A DNA stretch of 13,228 nucleotides from JAABYT01 sp041581935 (GTDB taxonomy: Bacteria; Pseudomonadota; Gammaproteobacteria; HK1). This document shows, one piece after another, positions 7,435 to 13,228 of the stretch (position 1 is the stretch's first letter; every line of letters begins with the position of its first letter). Below the pieces are notes generated by a model that was given only the letters and a program-made list of their open reading frames with translations, was not told the origin of the DNA and did no database searches. The stretch covers positions 1 through 13,228 of the forward strand of contig JBFICP010000075.1 of NCBI GenBank assembly GCA_041581935.1. The letters are read 5' to 3'. The translations under genes and the position numbers were made by a program.

Positions 7435-8676
7435 TCAATATTGCCGCGCGACCGGCGCAGGTTCATCGCGACCCCGACGCCTTGTCACGAGGACCGTGGC
7501 CACCGTGCCGAGACTGATAAAACCGACAATCCAGAAGAGCAGACCGGGATCGGCGTGGTCCAGAATATATCCGTACATCACCGGCGCGACGATGCCCCCG
7601 ATGTTGTATCCAACGGATACGAACCCGAATACTTTTCCCATCTCGCCTGGTGGTGTGACCGCGCGAATCAACATGTCGCGCGAAGGCGCCACCAGTCCGT
7701 TCGCGAGTCCCGCAATCGCAAACAGCACGGCGATGGCCTCGAGCGACATATCGACTGAGGCAATCGTGAAGATCATCGCAGCGATGACGACGAAGCACGC
7801 AGCCGCGATGCGATCGTGATGCTCGGTGCGATCGGCAACCCAGCCGCCCAGCAAAACACCCACCGGCGACGCGAACAGAAAGGCGGAAAGCACGGCGCCG
7901 GCCTCGATCAGCGGCGCATCGTATATCAGATGCAGCGCGGAGACGCTGAAGTCGGTAATGCCATGTCCCGCCATCGAAAGGCCGGTGAAAAAAAGCAGGC
8001 CCATCAGAATCGGAACACTGAACAACAGCCTCAGTCCACTGTGATCCGGTCCGCTGTAATGAGCGTTCGAGTCATTCCGAGATGACGTCGCGTCGACCAG
8101 CACTTCAGAGTTCAACGCCATGACGACACCAACCAGTCCGCCACAGACACCGCAAATAACTAGCGCGGTCCGCCAGTCAGTCCAGCTCATCAGCGCAATC
8201 ATCGTGACCGGTGCAACCGCGGCGCCCAGATATCCTGCAAACGTGTGTATCGAAAAAGCGCGACCCATGCGCTCCTTGGCCACCGATGCGTTCATGATGG
8301 CGTAGTCGGCGGGGTGATAGACGGCATTGGCGAGACCCGCCAGCACGAGCAAAGCCACCAGGGCGGAGTAGAAGGGAAACACGGCGATCAGGGCGATGGC
8401 AACCGACTCCAGCATCACGCCCGCGATCAGGATGCCGCGCGCGCCGTAGCGATCGACCAGAAACCCGACCGGTGCCTGTGTGAACCCGGTGCTCAGGCTG
8501 AACGCCGTGAGCGCCAGGCCCAGCTCGGTGAAACCCACGCCGTAGACATCGCGCAACACCGGAAACAGCGGTGGCAGCAAGAGCAGGTAGAAGTGACTGA
8601 AGAAGTGCCCGGTGCTGATGAGACCGATGACTTTCGCATTACCCGCCGGTCGCACGGTTCCAGCTTCGACTGCCAT
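7435..8676 (-). CDS. MFS transporter (fosmidomycin-resistance-like group)
   Basis: This is a twelve-helix MFS permease of 413 residues. The first helix, 'GHFFSHFYLLLLPPLFPVL', and the helix-four region, 'NAVYHPADYAIMNASV', followed by 'RMGRAFSIHTFAGYLG', are typical of MFS proteins related to the FSR (fosmidomycin resistance) group. Motif A is recognisable as 'GFLVDRYGARGIL'. The name indicates similarity only and does not predict resistance. ATG 8676 lies just 3 bp after the stop of the CysB-like gene and has no visible Shine-Dalgarno sequence, so translation is probably coupled to the regulator. The downstream dehydrogenase follows at 22 bp. The transporter likely imports or exports the compound sensed by the adjacent regulator, which is an inference from position. 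Confidence 0.9.
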   Translation of the reverse strand: MAVEAGTVRPAGNAKVIGLISTGHFFSHFYLLLLPPLFPVLRDVYGVGFTELGLALTAFSLSTGFTQAPVGFLVDRYGARGILIAGVMLESVAIALIAVFPFYSALVALLVLAGLANAVYHPADYAIMNASVAKERMGRAFSIHTFAGYLGAAVAPVTMIALMSWTDWRTALVICGVCGGLVGVVMALNSEVLVDATSSRNDSNAHYSGPDHSGLRLLFSVPILMGLLFFTGLSMAGHGITDFSVSALHLIYDAPLIEAGAVLSAFLFASPVGVLLGGWVADRTEHHDRIAAACFVVIAAMIFTIASVDMSLEAIAVLFAIAGLANGLVAPSRDMLIRAVTPPGEMGKVFGFVSVGYNIGGIVAPVMYGYILDHADPGLLFWIVGFISLGTVATVLVTRRRGRDEPAPVARQY

Positions 8677-8679
8677 GGT

Positions 8680-9654
8680 TTAAAACAACGGCAGGTCGAC
8701 ATCGACCAGCAACGGGTCCATCGCCGAGCGTGAGCGCACCGACAGCGCTGCCTCGATCAGCTCGCGGGTCAGATGTGGCGCGAAGTGCACGAGGAACTCG
8801 TACATGAACCCGCGAAAGAACATTCCGCGTCTGAAGACCAGACGCGCGGTGCTGATTTCGATGAAGTCGCTGGCATCGAGGGCATGCAGTCCGGAATCCT
8901 CGTCCGCATCGTGGGCAAGCGTCGCGACAATGCCGACGCCGAGACCCATGCGCACGTAAGCCTTGATAATGTCGGCATCGGTGGCCGTGACGGCCACTTC
9001 CGGTGAGAGCCCTTCGCGGCGAAAGGCGACATCGAGCGGCGAGCCGCGGTCAAAGCCGAACACGTACGTCACTATCGGATACTCGGCGACGGCGCGCAGA
9101 GTGAGCGGTTTCACATCGAGCAGCGGATGTCCCGGAGGCACGAGAAAGCATCGTCGCCAGCGATAACACGGTATCGCGACCAGATCCTCGAAGTGCTCCA
9201 TCGCCTCGGTAGCGATACCGAAATCCACTTTACCGTGAGCGACCAGCTCCGCAATCTGCAGGGGCGTACCCATGTGCGTATGGACATGCACGCGCGGGTA
9301 CTTGGACTTTAGCTTCTCGACAACCGGCGGGAAGACGTAACGCGCGACCGTGTGCGTCGCCGCCAGGGACAGCTCACCAAGCGACGGATCGCTGTACTCC
9401 TGGGCTGCCTGCTTGAGGGTTTCGACCTCGATCAGCGCCCGATCGGCAAGCTCGATTATCGCGCGGCCCGCCGGCGTTATGCGGGTCAGCTGTCGCCCGG
9501 AGCGCTCGAAAATCTGCACACCCAGCTCGTCCTCAAGCTGGCGAATCTGCTTACTGACACCGGGTTGCGAGGTGAACAGGCTGTCGGCCGTAGCCGAGAT
9601 GTTGAGGTCGTGCTTGGCAACCTCGGAAATGTAGCGAAGCTGGCGCAAGTTCAT
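8680..9654 (-). CDS. CysB-like LysR-family transcriptional regulator
   Basis: This is a LysR-type DNA-binding regulator of the CysB/Cbl branch. It has 324 residues, the same as E. coli CysB, and aligns without gaps in the regions I can recall. The winged helix-turn-helix covers about 1-60 ('ATADSLFTSQPGVSKQIRQL'). The effector domain keeps 'THT' (T100, T102) and T149 of the CysB sulfate pocket. However, CysB Gln103 is Val here and Thr202 is Asp ('GFDRGSPLD'). The C-terminal 'FRGFMYEFLVHFAPHLTRE' also matches CysB. The protein is therefore a CysB homologue, possibly not the sulfur-assimilation master regulator, and I leave the symbol blank. Its neighbours are an amino-acid-type deacetylase and a transporter rather than cysteine biosynthesis genes. 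ATG 9654 is 34 bp after the deacetylase stop, with no strong Shine-Dalgarno sequence. Confidence 0.92.
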   Translation of the reverse strand: MNLRQLRYISEVAKHDLNISATADSLFTSQPGVSKQIRQLEDELGVQIFERSGRQLTRITPAGRAIIELADRALIEVETLKQAAQEYSDPSLGELSLAATHTVARYVFPPVVEKLKSKYPRVHVHTHMGTPLQIAELVAHGKVDFGIATEAMEHFEDLVAIPCYRWRRCFLVPPGHPLLDVKPLTLRAVAEYPIVTYVFGFDRGSPLDVAFRREGLSPEVAVTATDADIIKAYVRMGLGVGIVATLAHDADEDSGLHALDASDFIEISTARLVFRRGMFFRGFMYEFLVHFAPHLTRELIEAALSVRSRSAMDPLLVDVDLPLF

Positions 9655-9688
9655 CGGTCGACTATCGAGTCCGTGGAGATCGCAACGC

Positions 9689-10843
9689 TCAGCTCGCCTG
9701 CAGGTCGATGAGTCGCCGCATAAAGCCGACGCAGGAGGTTACCTGGGATTTCTCGATGTACTCGTTAGGCTGGTGAGCCTGGTCGATGGAACCCGGCCCG
9801 CACAGCACTGTCGAGAAGCCGGCCTGCTGAAACTGTCCGGCTTCGGCGGCGTACGAGACCGCGTCGCTCGCGTTATCACCGGTCAAGCGTCGCACCAACA
9901 ACTCGGCCTCGCCATCGGGCTCCGGAACCAGCGCAGGCACCGTGCTCGACACCGTGGTAACGATGTCCGCCTGCGGAGCAATCGCCCGCATGCCGGGTAG
10001 TATCTCGTCGCGGCAGTAGCTTTCGAAACGCTCGAGGAAAGCTTTCGGATCGTCTTCAGGAATGCAGCGCATGTCCCAGCTGAACCGGCATTCGCGACTG
10101 ATGATGTTGGTAGCCGTGCCGCCGCCCACAGTGCCCACGTGTATGGTCGAGTACGGCGGCTCGAAGGATGTCTGCGAAGGCGGCCCTGACGCGTTTTCCC
10201 GTGCCATGTCCTCGAGAAAGGTGATAAGACGCGCCGCGGTCATTACCGCACTGACACCGCGGTGGGTTTGACTCGAATGTGCCTCGTGACCGGTGACCAC
10301 GGTTTCGAGGCCGGTGATGCCCTTGTGCGCGGTAACGAGCCGCATGTCGGTAGGCTCGCCGACCAGAACCGCACGCGGCGACGGTAGCTCTGCGGCGATG
10401 CGCGCTATCATGTCCGGCGCTCCGAGGCAGCCGATCTCCTCATCGTAGGAAAGCGCCAGATGAATCGGGCGCTTGAGGCCGCGATCGAGCATCTCCGGCA
10501 GCAGCGCCAACGCGATGGCATAGAAGCTCTTCATATCCGCTGCACCACGACCGTAAAGCCGGCCGTTCCTCTCGGTGAGCGAGAAAGGATCGCTGTCCCA
10601 GGGCTGGCCGTCGACCGGCACGACGTCCGTGTGGCCCGAGAGCACTACGCCTCCCTCCACCATCGGACCTATGGTTGCAAAGAGGTTCGCCTTGCTGGCA
10701 TCGGCGTTGTGCACGAGGTGACTTTCGACACCGTAGCCGGCCAGATAATCGCGAACGTACTCGATGAGCTCGAGATTGGAGTCCCGGGAGACGGTGGCGA
10801 AGCCCACCAGCCGGGCGATCATCTCGACTGCGGCGGCGCTCAA
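9689..10843 (-). CDS. argE: ArgE-type M20 metallopeptidase (acetylornithine deacetylase-like)
   Basis: This is a cytoplasmic zinc hydrolase of peptidase family M20, ArgE branch. ArgE removes the acetyl group from N-acetylornithine to give ornithine and acetate in arginine synthesis. Expected metal and catalytic residues are present: H71 and D73 in 'GHTDVVPVDGQPW', D103 in 'GRGAADMKSF', E135/E136 in 'YDEEIG', E163 in 'GEPTD' and H357 in 'DQAHQPNEY'. The dimerisation-domain histidine is in 'GHEAHSSQTHRG'. I place the start at TTG 10843, giving 384 residues, because a near-perfect Shine-Dalgarno sequence lies 7 nt upstream. The frame opens further to TTG 10903 without such support. No other arginine gene is in the window. 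Because it sits beside an amino-acid-binding protein and a regulator, a catabolic role on another N-acyl amino acid is possible. The symbol reflects family similarity, not proven substrate. Confidence 0.85.
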   Translation of the reverse strand: MSAAAVEMIARLVGFATVSRDSNLELIEYVRDYLAGYGVESHLVHNADASKANLFATIGPMVEGGVVLSGHTDVVPVDGQPWDSDPFSLTERNGRLYGRGAADMKSFYAIALALLPEMLDRGLKRPIHLALSYDEEIGCLGAPDMIARIAAELPSPRAVLVGEPTDMRLVTAHKGITGLETVVTGHEAHSSQTHRGVSAVMTAARLITFLEDMARENASGPPSQTSFEPPYSTIHVGTVGGGTATNIISRECRFSWDMRCIPEDDPKAFLERFESYCRDEILPGMRAIAPQADIVTTVSSTVPALVPEPDGEAELLVRRLTGDNASDAVSYAAEAGQFQQAGFSTVLCGPGSIDQAHQPNEYIEKSQVTSCVGFMRRLIDLQAS

Positions 10844-10850
10844 ATCAGAC

Positions 10851-10858
10851 TCCTCCTC
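10851..10858 (-). promoter_or_regulatory. Strong ribosome binding site for the argE-like gene
   Basis: On the minus strand GAGGAGGA lies 7 nt before TTG 10843. It is the strongest Shine-Dalgarno match I saw in the window and sets the start of the deacetylase at an unusual TTG codon, in preference to TTG 10903 or the internal ATG 10822. Confidence 0.75.
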
Positions 10859-10933
10859 GATGGGTGGAACAGATATGGTCGCCCCGCAGCCGAACGGAAT
10901 CAAATTTGACGTGCGACCCCGCCAATCGGGCTG

Positions 10934-11776
10934 TTACTCCGGTAATCCATTGATGAGATACAGGGTCCGGAGCACATCGCTCGGCTCCGCATTGCCAAAG
11001 GAGTTTCTGAATATCGGCACGATGGCGCCGGTGCGGTAAATCCGCGCGAGCGCCGCGTCCACCACCAGCCGGAACTCGTCGTCACCACGCTGCAGCGCGA
11101 GTGCATAGGGTTCGAAGCTGAAGTAGTCTGTCCCGACGCGCAGACTTTCCGGCTTCTCACTGCCGGTCATCAGGTGCAACAAAATGCCGCGATCGGCGAA
11201 GTAGGCCGACAGCTCGCCCTTTTGCAGCTTGTCGAGGCCCTCGTCATGGCTCTTGACCGGAACCACTTCTGCTCGCACGGTCAGCCTCTCGAGCGTTTTT
11301 CGTAACCCTTCCTCGGTGGTGGTGCCGCCGCGCACACCGACGTTCTTACCCGCAAGCTCCTCGAATCCTTTCGGGCCGTCGGCCATCGACATGACGCTGG
11401 CGCCATCGATGAAGGTCGCCAGCGAAAAATCGACCAGCTCGCGACGCGACAGCGTCGCAGTGGTGGCTCCGCAGAGTATGTCAATGCGCCCATCCTGCAC
11501 GGCCTTGAAACGATTCTCGGCAGTGACCGGGACATAGTCGATGGCAATTTCGTCCATTCCTAGGGATTTCTTCACGGCAATTGCCACGTTTCGACACAGG
11601 TCCACCGAGTAACCGGCGGCCTCGCCGAGAGCGGTCTTGTAGGAGTACGGCGCCGCATCGGTCCTGTATCCGATCTTGAAGACGCCCGAGTCACGCACTC
11701 GATCCAGGGTCCCGGCGAACACGGACGGCGCGATGAAAGCGGTAGCGAGCACGATGCTGGTAACGAATTGACGCAT
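10934..11776 (-). CDS. Family 3 amino-acid ABC transporter substrate-binding protein
   Basis: This periplasmic solute-binding protein (SBP_bac_3, GltI-like group) captures amino acids for an ABC importer. A Sec signal peptide spans residues 1-21 with a cleavage site after 'SVFA' (next residues GTLDR). Family features follow: 'FKIGYRTDAAPYSY', 'GYSVDLCRNVAIAVKK', 'NRFKAVQDGRIDILCG', then 'TTATLSRRELVDFS', which carries the Arg that usually grips the ligand carboxylate. The second lobe has 'VGVRGGTTTEEGL' and 'AYFADRGILL'. Length (280 residues) is normal. ATG 11776 is preferred over the frame opening at 12031 because the signal peptide begins there and GGAG (11782-11785) lies 5 nt upstream. No permease or ATPase gene is present in the window, so its membrane partners must be elsewhere or it serves another role. 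Confidence 0.92.
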   Translation of the reverse strand: MRQFVTSIVLATAFIAPSVFAGTLDRVRDSGVFKIGYRTDAAPYSYKTALGEAAGYSVDLCRNVAIAVKKSLGMDEIAIDYVPVTAENRFKAVQDGRIDILCGATTATLSRRELVDFSLATFIDGASVMSMADGPKGFEELAGKNVGVRGGTTTEEGLRKTLERLTVRAEVVPVKSHDEGLDKLQKGELSAYFADRGILLHLMTGSEKPESLRVGTDYFSFEPYALALQRGDDEFRLVVDAALARIYRTGAIVPIFRNSFGNAEPSDVLRTLYLINGLPE

Positions 11777-11781
11777 GACTT

Positions 11782-11785
11782 CTCC
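11782..11785 (-). promoter_or_regulatory. Ribosome binding site for the solute-binding protein gene
   Basis: GGAG on the minus strand, 5 nt before ATG 11776. It supports the start at the signal peptide rather than the longer upstream frame. Confidence 0.6.
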
Positions 11786-11821
11786 AATGGAATTAAACGG
11801 TTGAAACTCTTGAACGCGCTG

Positions 11822-11866
11822 GGCGGCAGGTCCGCCGAGTGCGTTTTTCCGTAGCGGACTATACGG
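11822..11866 (-). promoter_or_regulatory. Overlapping inverted repeats upstream of the solute-binding protein gene
   Basis: Three inverted repeats overlap here. They are CCGTA-N8-TACGG (11849-11866), GTCCGC-N18-GCGGAC (11830-11859) and GGCGG-N5-CCGCC (11822-11836). The second and third share bases 11832-11835, so in RNA they could not form together. A candidate minus-strand -10 element TATAGT (11858-11863) lies inside the first repeat, but no good -35 sits at the right distance. The area could be an operator for a dimeric regulator or a folded leader. Both readings are inferences. Confidence 0.3.
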
Positions 11867-11909
11867 CCTAATTGCGCCGCACGCACCCATGTCCATGCGA
11901 GCCTTTCGT

Positions 11910-11941
11910 TTGATAATTGCCCCTCCGACTATCAGTATATT
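11910..11941 (+). promoter_or_regulatory. Possible sigma-70 promoter for the HypE-like gene
   Basis: TTGATA (11910-11915, five of six consensus bases) and TATATT (11936-11941, five of six) lie upstream of ATG 11998 in an AT-richer patch of the divergent spacer. Their separation of 20 bp is longer than the usual 16-18, so this is only a weak candidate. Confidence 0.25.
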
Positions 11942-11997
11942 CCGCTCGAGGCAGGAGCCCGCGTAGGCTTTTCGATGAGTGGAGTTGGACACCGAAG

Positions 11998-13011
11998 ATG
12001 GAACACATCGCGCTCGGTAAGCTGCCCGCAAAGATGCTCGAGAAGCTGCTCGCGCGATATGCGCGCGACGATGCCAGCGTGCTGATCGGCCCCGGAATAG
12101 GTGAAGACGCGGCGGTCATCGACATGGGTGAGCGCTGCCTCGTGGCGAAGACCGATCCCATCACCTTCGCCAGCGACGCCATCGGCTGGTACGCGGTGCA
12201 CGTGAACGCGAACGATGTCGCCTGCTGTGGCGCGCGACCGCGCTGGTTCCTCGCAACCGTTCTGCTGCCGGAGCACGACACGACCGCCGACCTCGTGGAG
12301 TCGATATTCGAGCAAATTCACGCAGCCTGTGAAGAGCTCGATGTCACCCTTTGCGGCGGACACACCGAAATCACACACGGCCTGACGAGACCAATCGTCG
12401 TCGGGCAGATGCTCGGCGTTGTCGAGCACGGAGCCTACGTGAGCGGCGCGGGGGCGCGGGCTGGCGACGTGATTATTCTTACCAAGGGTATTGCGCTGGA
12501 AGGCACCGCATTGATTGCGCGCGAGAGGCCGGAACGGCTTGCCGGCGTGATGGACGCGCGCGACCTCGAGCGCTGCGCCGGATTTCTCCGCGACCCGGGC
12601 ATTAGCGTGGTCAGGGAGGCGCTTCTCGCCCTCGAGGCCGGCAAGGTGCACGCGTTGCACGACCCCACCGAGGGCGGCATCGCCACAGGACTCCTGGAGC
12701 TCGCCGAGGCCGCCGGCCTCGGCCTCGTCGTCGACCGCGAGCGCCTGCCGGTGCTGCCCGAGTGCAGGCTCATGTGCCGGCATCTGGGCCTCGACCCTCT
12801 GGGCCTGATCGGCTCCGGCAGCCTGCTCATCGCCGCGCCACCGCACGACGCGGCGGCCATCGTCGAGAGCCTCGCCGGCGCGCGCATCCCGGCGACCGCT
12901 ATCGGCCGCCTGGTGAGCGCCGGCGAGGGCCGTCACCTGAGGGCCGACGACGGCTCCCTGGAGCCGTTGCCGCACTTTGCCCGCGATGAGCTGACACGGC
13001 TGTATCCGTGA
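11998..13011 (+). CDS. HypE-like AIR-synthase-family protein
   Basis: This soluble protein has the two-domain AIR synthase (PurM/HypE/ThiL/SelD) fold, which binds ATP. Its order of motifs resembles HypE: 'GPGIGEDAAVIDMG' (31-44), 'KTDPITF' (51-57), 'HVNANDVACCGARPRWF' (68-84), 'CGGHTEITHGLTRPI' (119-133) and 'HDPTEGGIATGLLELAEAAG' (221-240). HypE prepares the cyanide ligand of NiFe hydrogenases by dehydrating a carbamoyl group held on its C-terminal cysteine, usually ending PRIC. This protein ends 'ARDELTRLYP' and has no terminal cysteine, so it should not perform that reaction. No other hyp or hydrogenase gene is present. I call it a HypE-like family member of unknown substrate. ATG 11998 gives 337 residues and places the conserved region correctly. 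The frame opens earlier at TTG 11917 without motif support. Confidence 0.85.
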   Translation: MEHIALGKLPAKMLEKLLARYARDDASVLIGPGIGEDAAVIDMGERCLVAKTDPITFASDAIGWYAVHVNANDVACCGARPRWFLATVLLPEHDTTADLVESIFEQIHAACEELDVTLCGGHTEITHGLTRPIVVGQMLGVVEHGAYVSGAGARAGDVIILTKGIALEGTALIARERPERLAGVMDARDLERCAGFLRDPGISVVREALLALEAGKVHALHDPTEGGIATGLLELAEAAGLGLVVDRERLPVLPECRLMCRHLGLDPLGLIGSGSLLIAAPPHDAAAIVESLAGARIPATAIGRLVSAGEGRHLRADDGSLEPLPHFARDELTRLYP

Positions 13012-13093
13012 CCTGAGCCTCCGGCAGCCACCCGGGGGCCGATCCGGGTCCGAAATCACGGCACGCCACGGGGCGTAGGTCTATGATTAGCAG

Positions 13094-13228
13094 ATGCTTT
13101 TCTCGGTGATCCAAGCGCGCGCCCGCCTGTGGCCCGTGTTCATGGTCCTCGCGGCCCTGGGCGGCGCTCGGGCGGCGCTGGCGCTGCCGCCCGCCGACCC
13201 GATCGAGAACGGATTTTCCATCTACGAC
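13094..13228 (+). CDS. Start of a probably exported protein (cut by the window edge)
   Basis: From ATG 13094 the frame is open to the last base, giving 45 codons. The first residues, 'MLFSVIQARARLWPVFMVL', followed by an Ala/Leu/Gly-rich stretch and 'ALALPPADPIENGF', look like a Sec signal peptide: a short basic region (R10, R12), a hydrophobic core and a likely cleavage near 'ALA'. The mature part begins 'LPPADP' and is too short to place in a family. No clear Shine-Dalgarno sequence is visible. The start lies 82 bp after the HypE-like gene on the same strand, so co-transcription is possible. Confidence 0.55.
   Translation, partial: MLFSVIQARARLWPVFMVLAALGGARAALALPPADPIENGFSIYD

Noticed and set aside
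10844..10933. Possible hairpin GGTCGC/GCGACC between the binding-protein and argE-like genes
   Set aside because: The stem is only 6 bp with a loop of about 30 nt and no T-run, so it is as likely to be chance as a terminator.
11932..13059. 375-codon minus-strand open frame opposite the HypE-like gene
   Set aside because: It is a shadow of the AIR-synthase-fold gene, whose ordered motifs are clear on the plus strand. The shadow shows no motif.

Overview
The window is a dense, GC-rich chromosomal stretch with short gaps, overlapping genes and several TTG/GTG starts. A 324-residue regulator aligns without gaps to enterobacterial CysB, a protein of gamma- and betaproteobacteria. A gammaproteobacterium, possibly an uncultured one, is therefore the best guess. 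No rRNA, tRNA, CRISPR array, insertion sequence or phage gene was seen.

Layout. Positions 1-191 hold no gene I can support. A DMT/EamA-type exporter (192-1073, +) converges on a run of eleven minus-strand genes between 11776 and 1163. In transcription order these are: a secreted family 3 amino-acid-binding protein, an ArgE-type deacetylase, a CysB-like LysR regulator, an MFS transporter, a Gfo/Idh/MocA oxidoreductase, a GFA-fold zinc protein, a PaaI-type hotdog thioesterase, a second MFS transporter, a small coiled-coil protein, a Rieske protein with a large unrecognised C-terminal region, and a ChaA-type calcium/proton antiporter. After a 221-bp divergent spacer, a HypE-like AIR-synthase-fold protein (11998-13011, +) is followed by the first 45 codons of a probably secreted protein (13094 to the window edge).

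How the genes may work together. The minus-strand genes overlap or lie at most 90 bp apart, so one or a few operons are plausible. The upstream part (binding protein, deacetylase, regulator, transporter, dehydrogenase) looks like a small-molecule uptake and catabolism module. Its regulator has lost two of the five residues that hold sulfate in CysB, so it probably reads another ligand. The downstream part (coiled coil, Rieske fusion, ChaA) is tightly packed and is the least explained section. The Rieske fusion is the best candidate for something undescribed. The substrate of the cluster cannot be named from the sequence.
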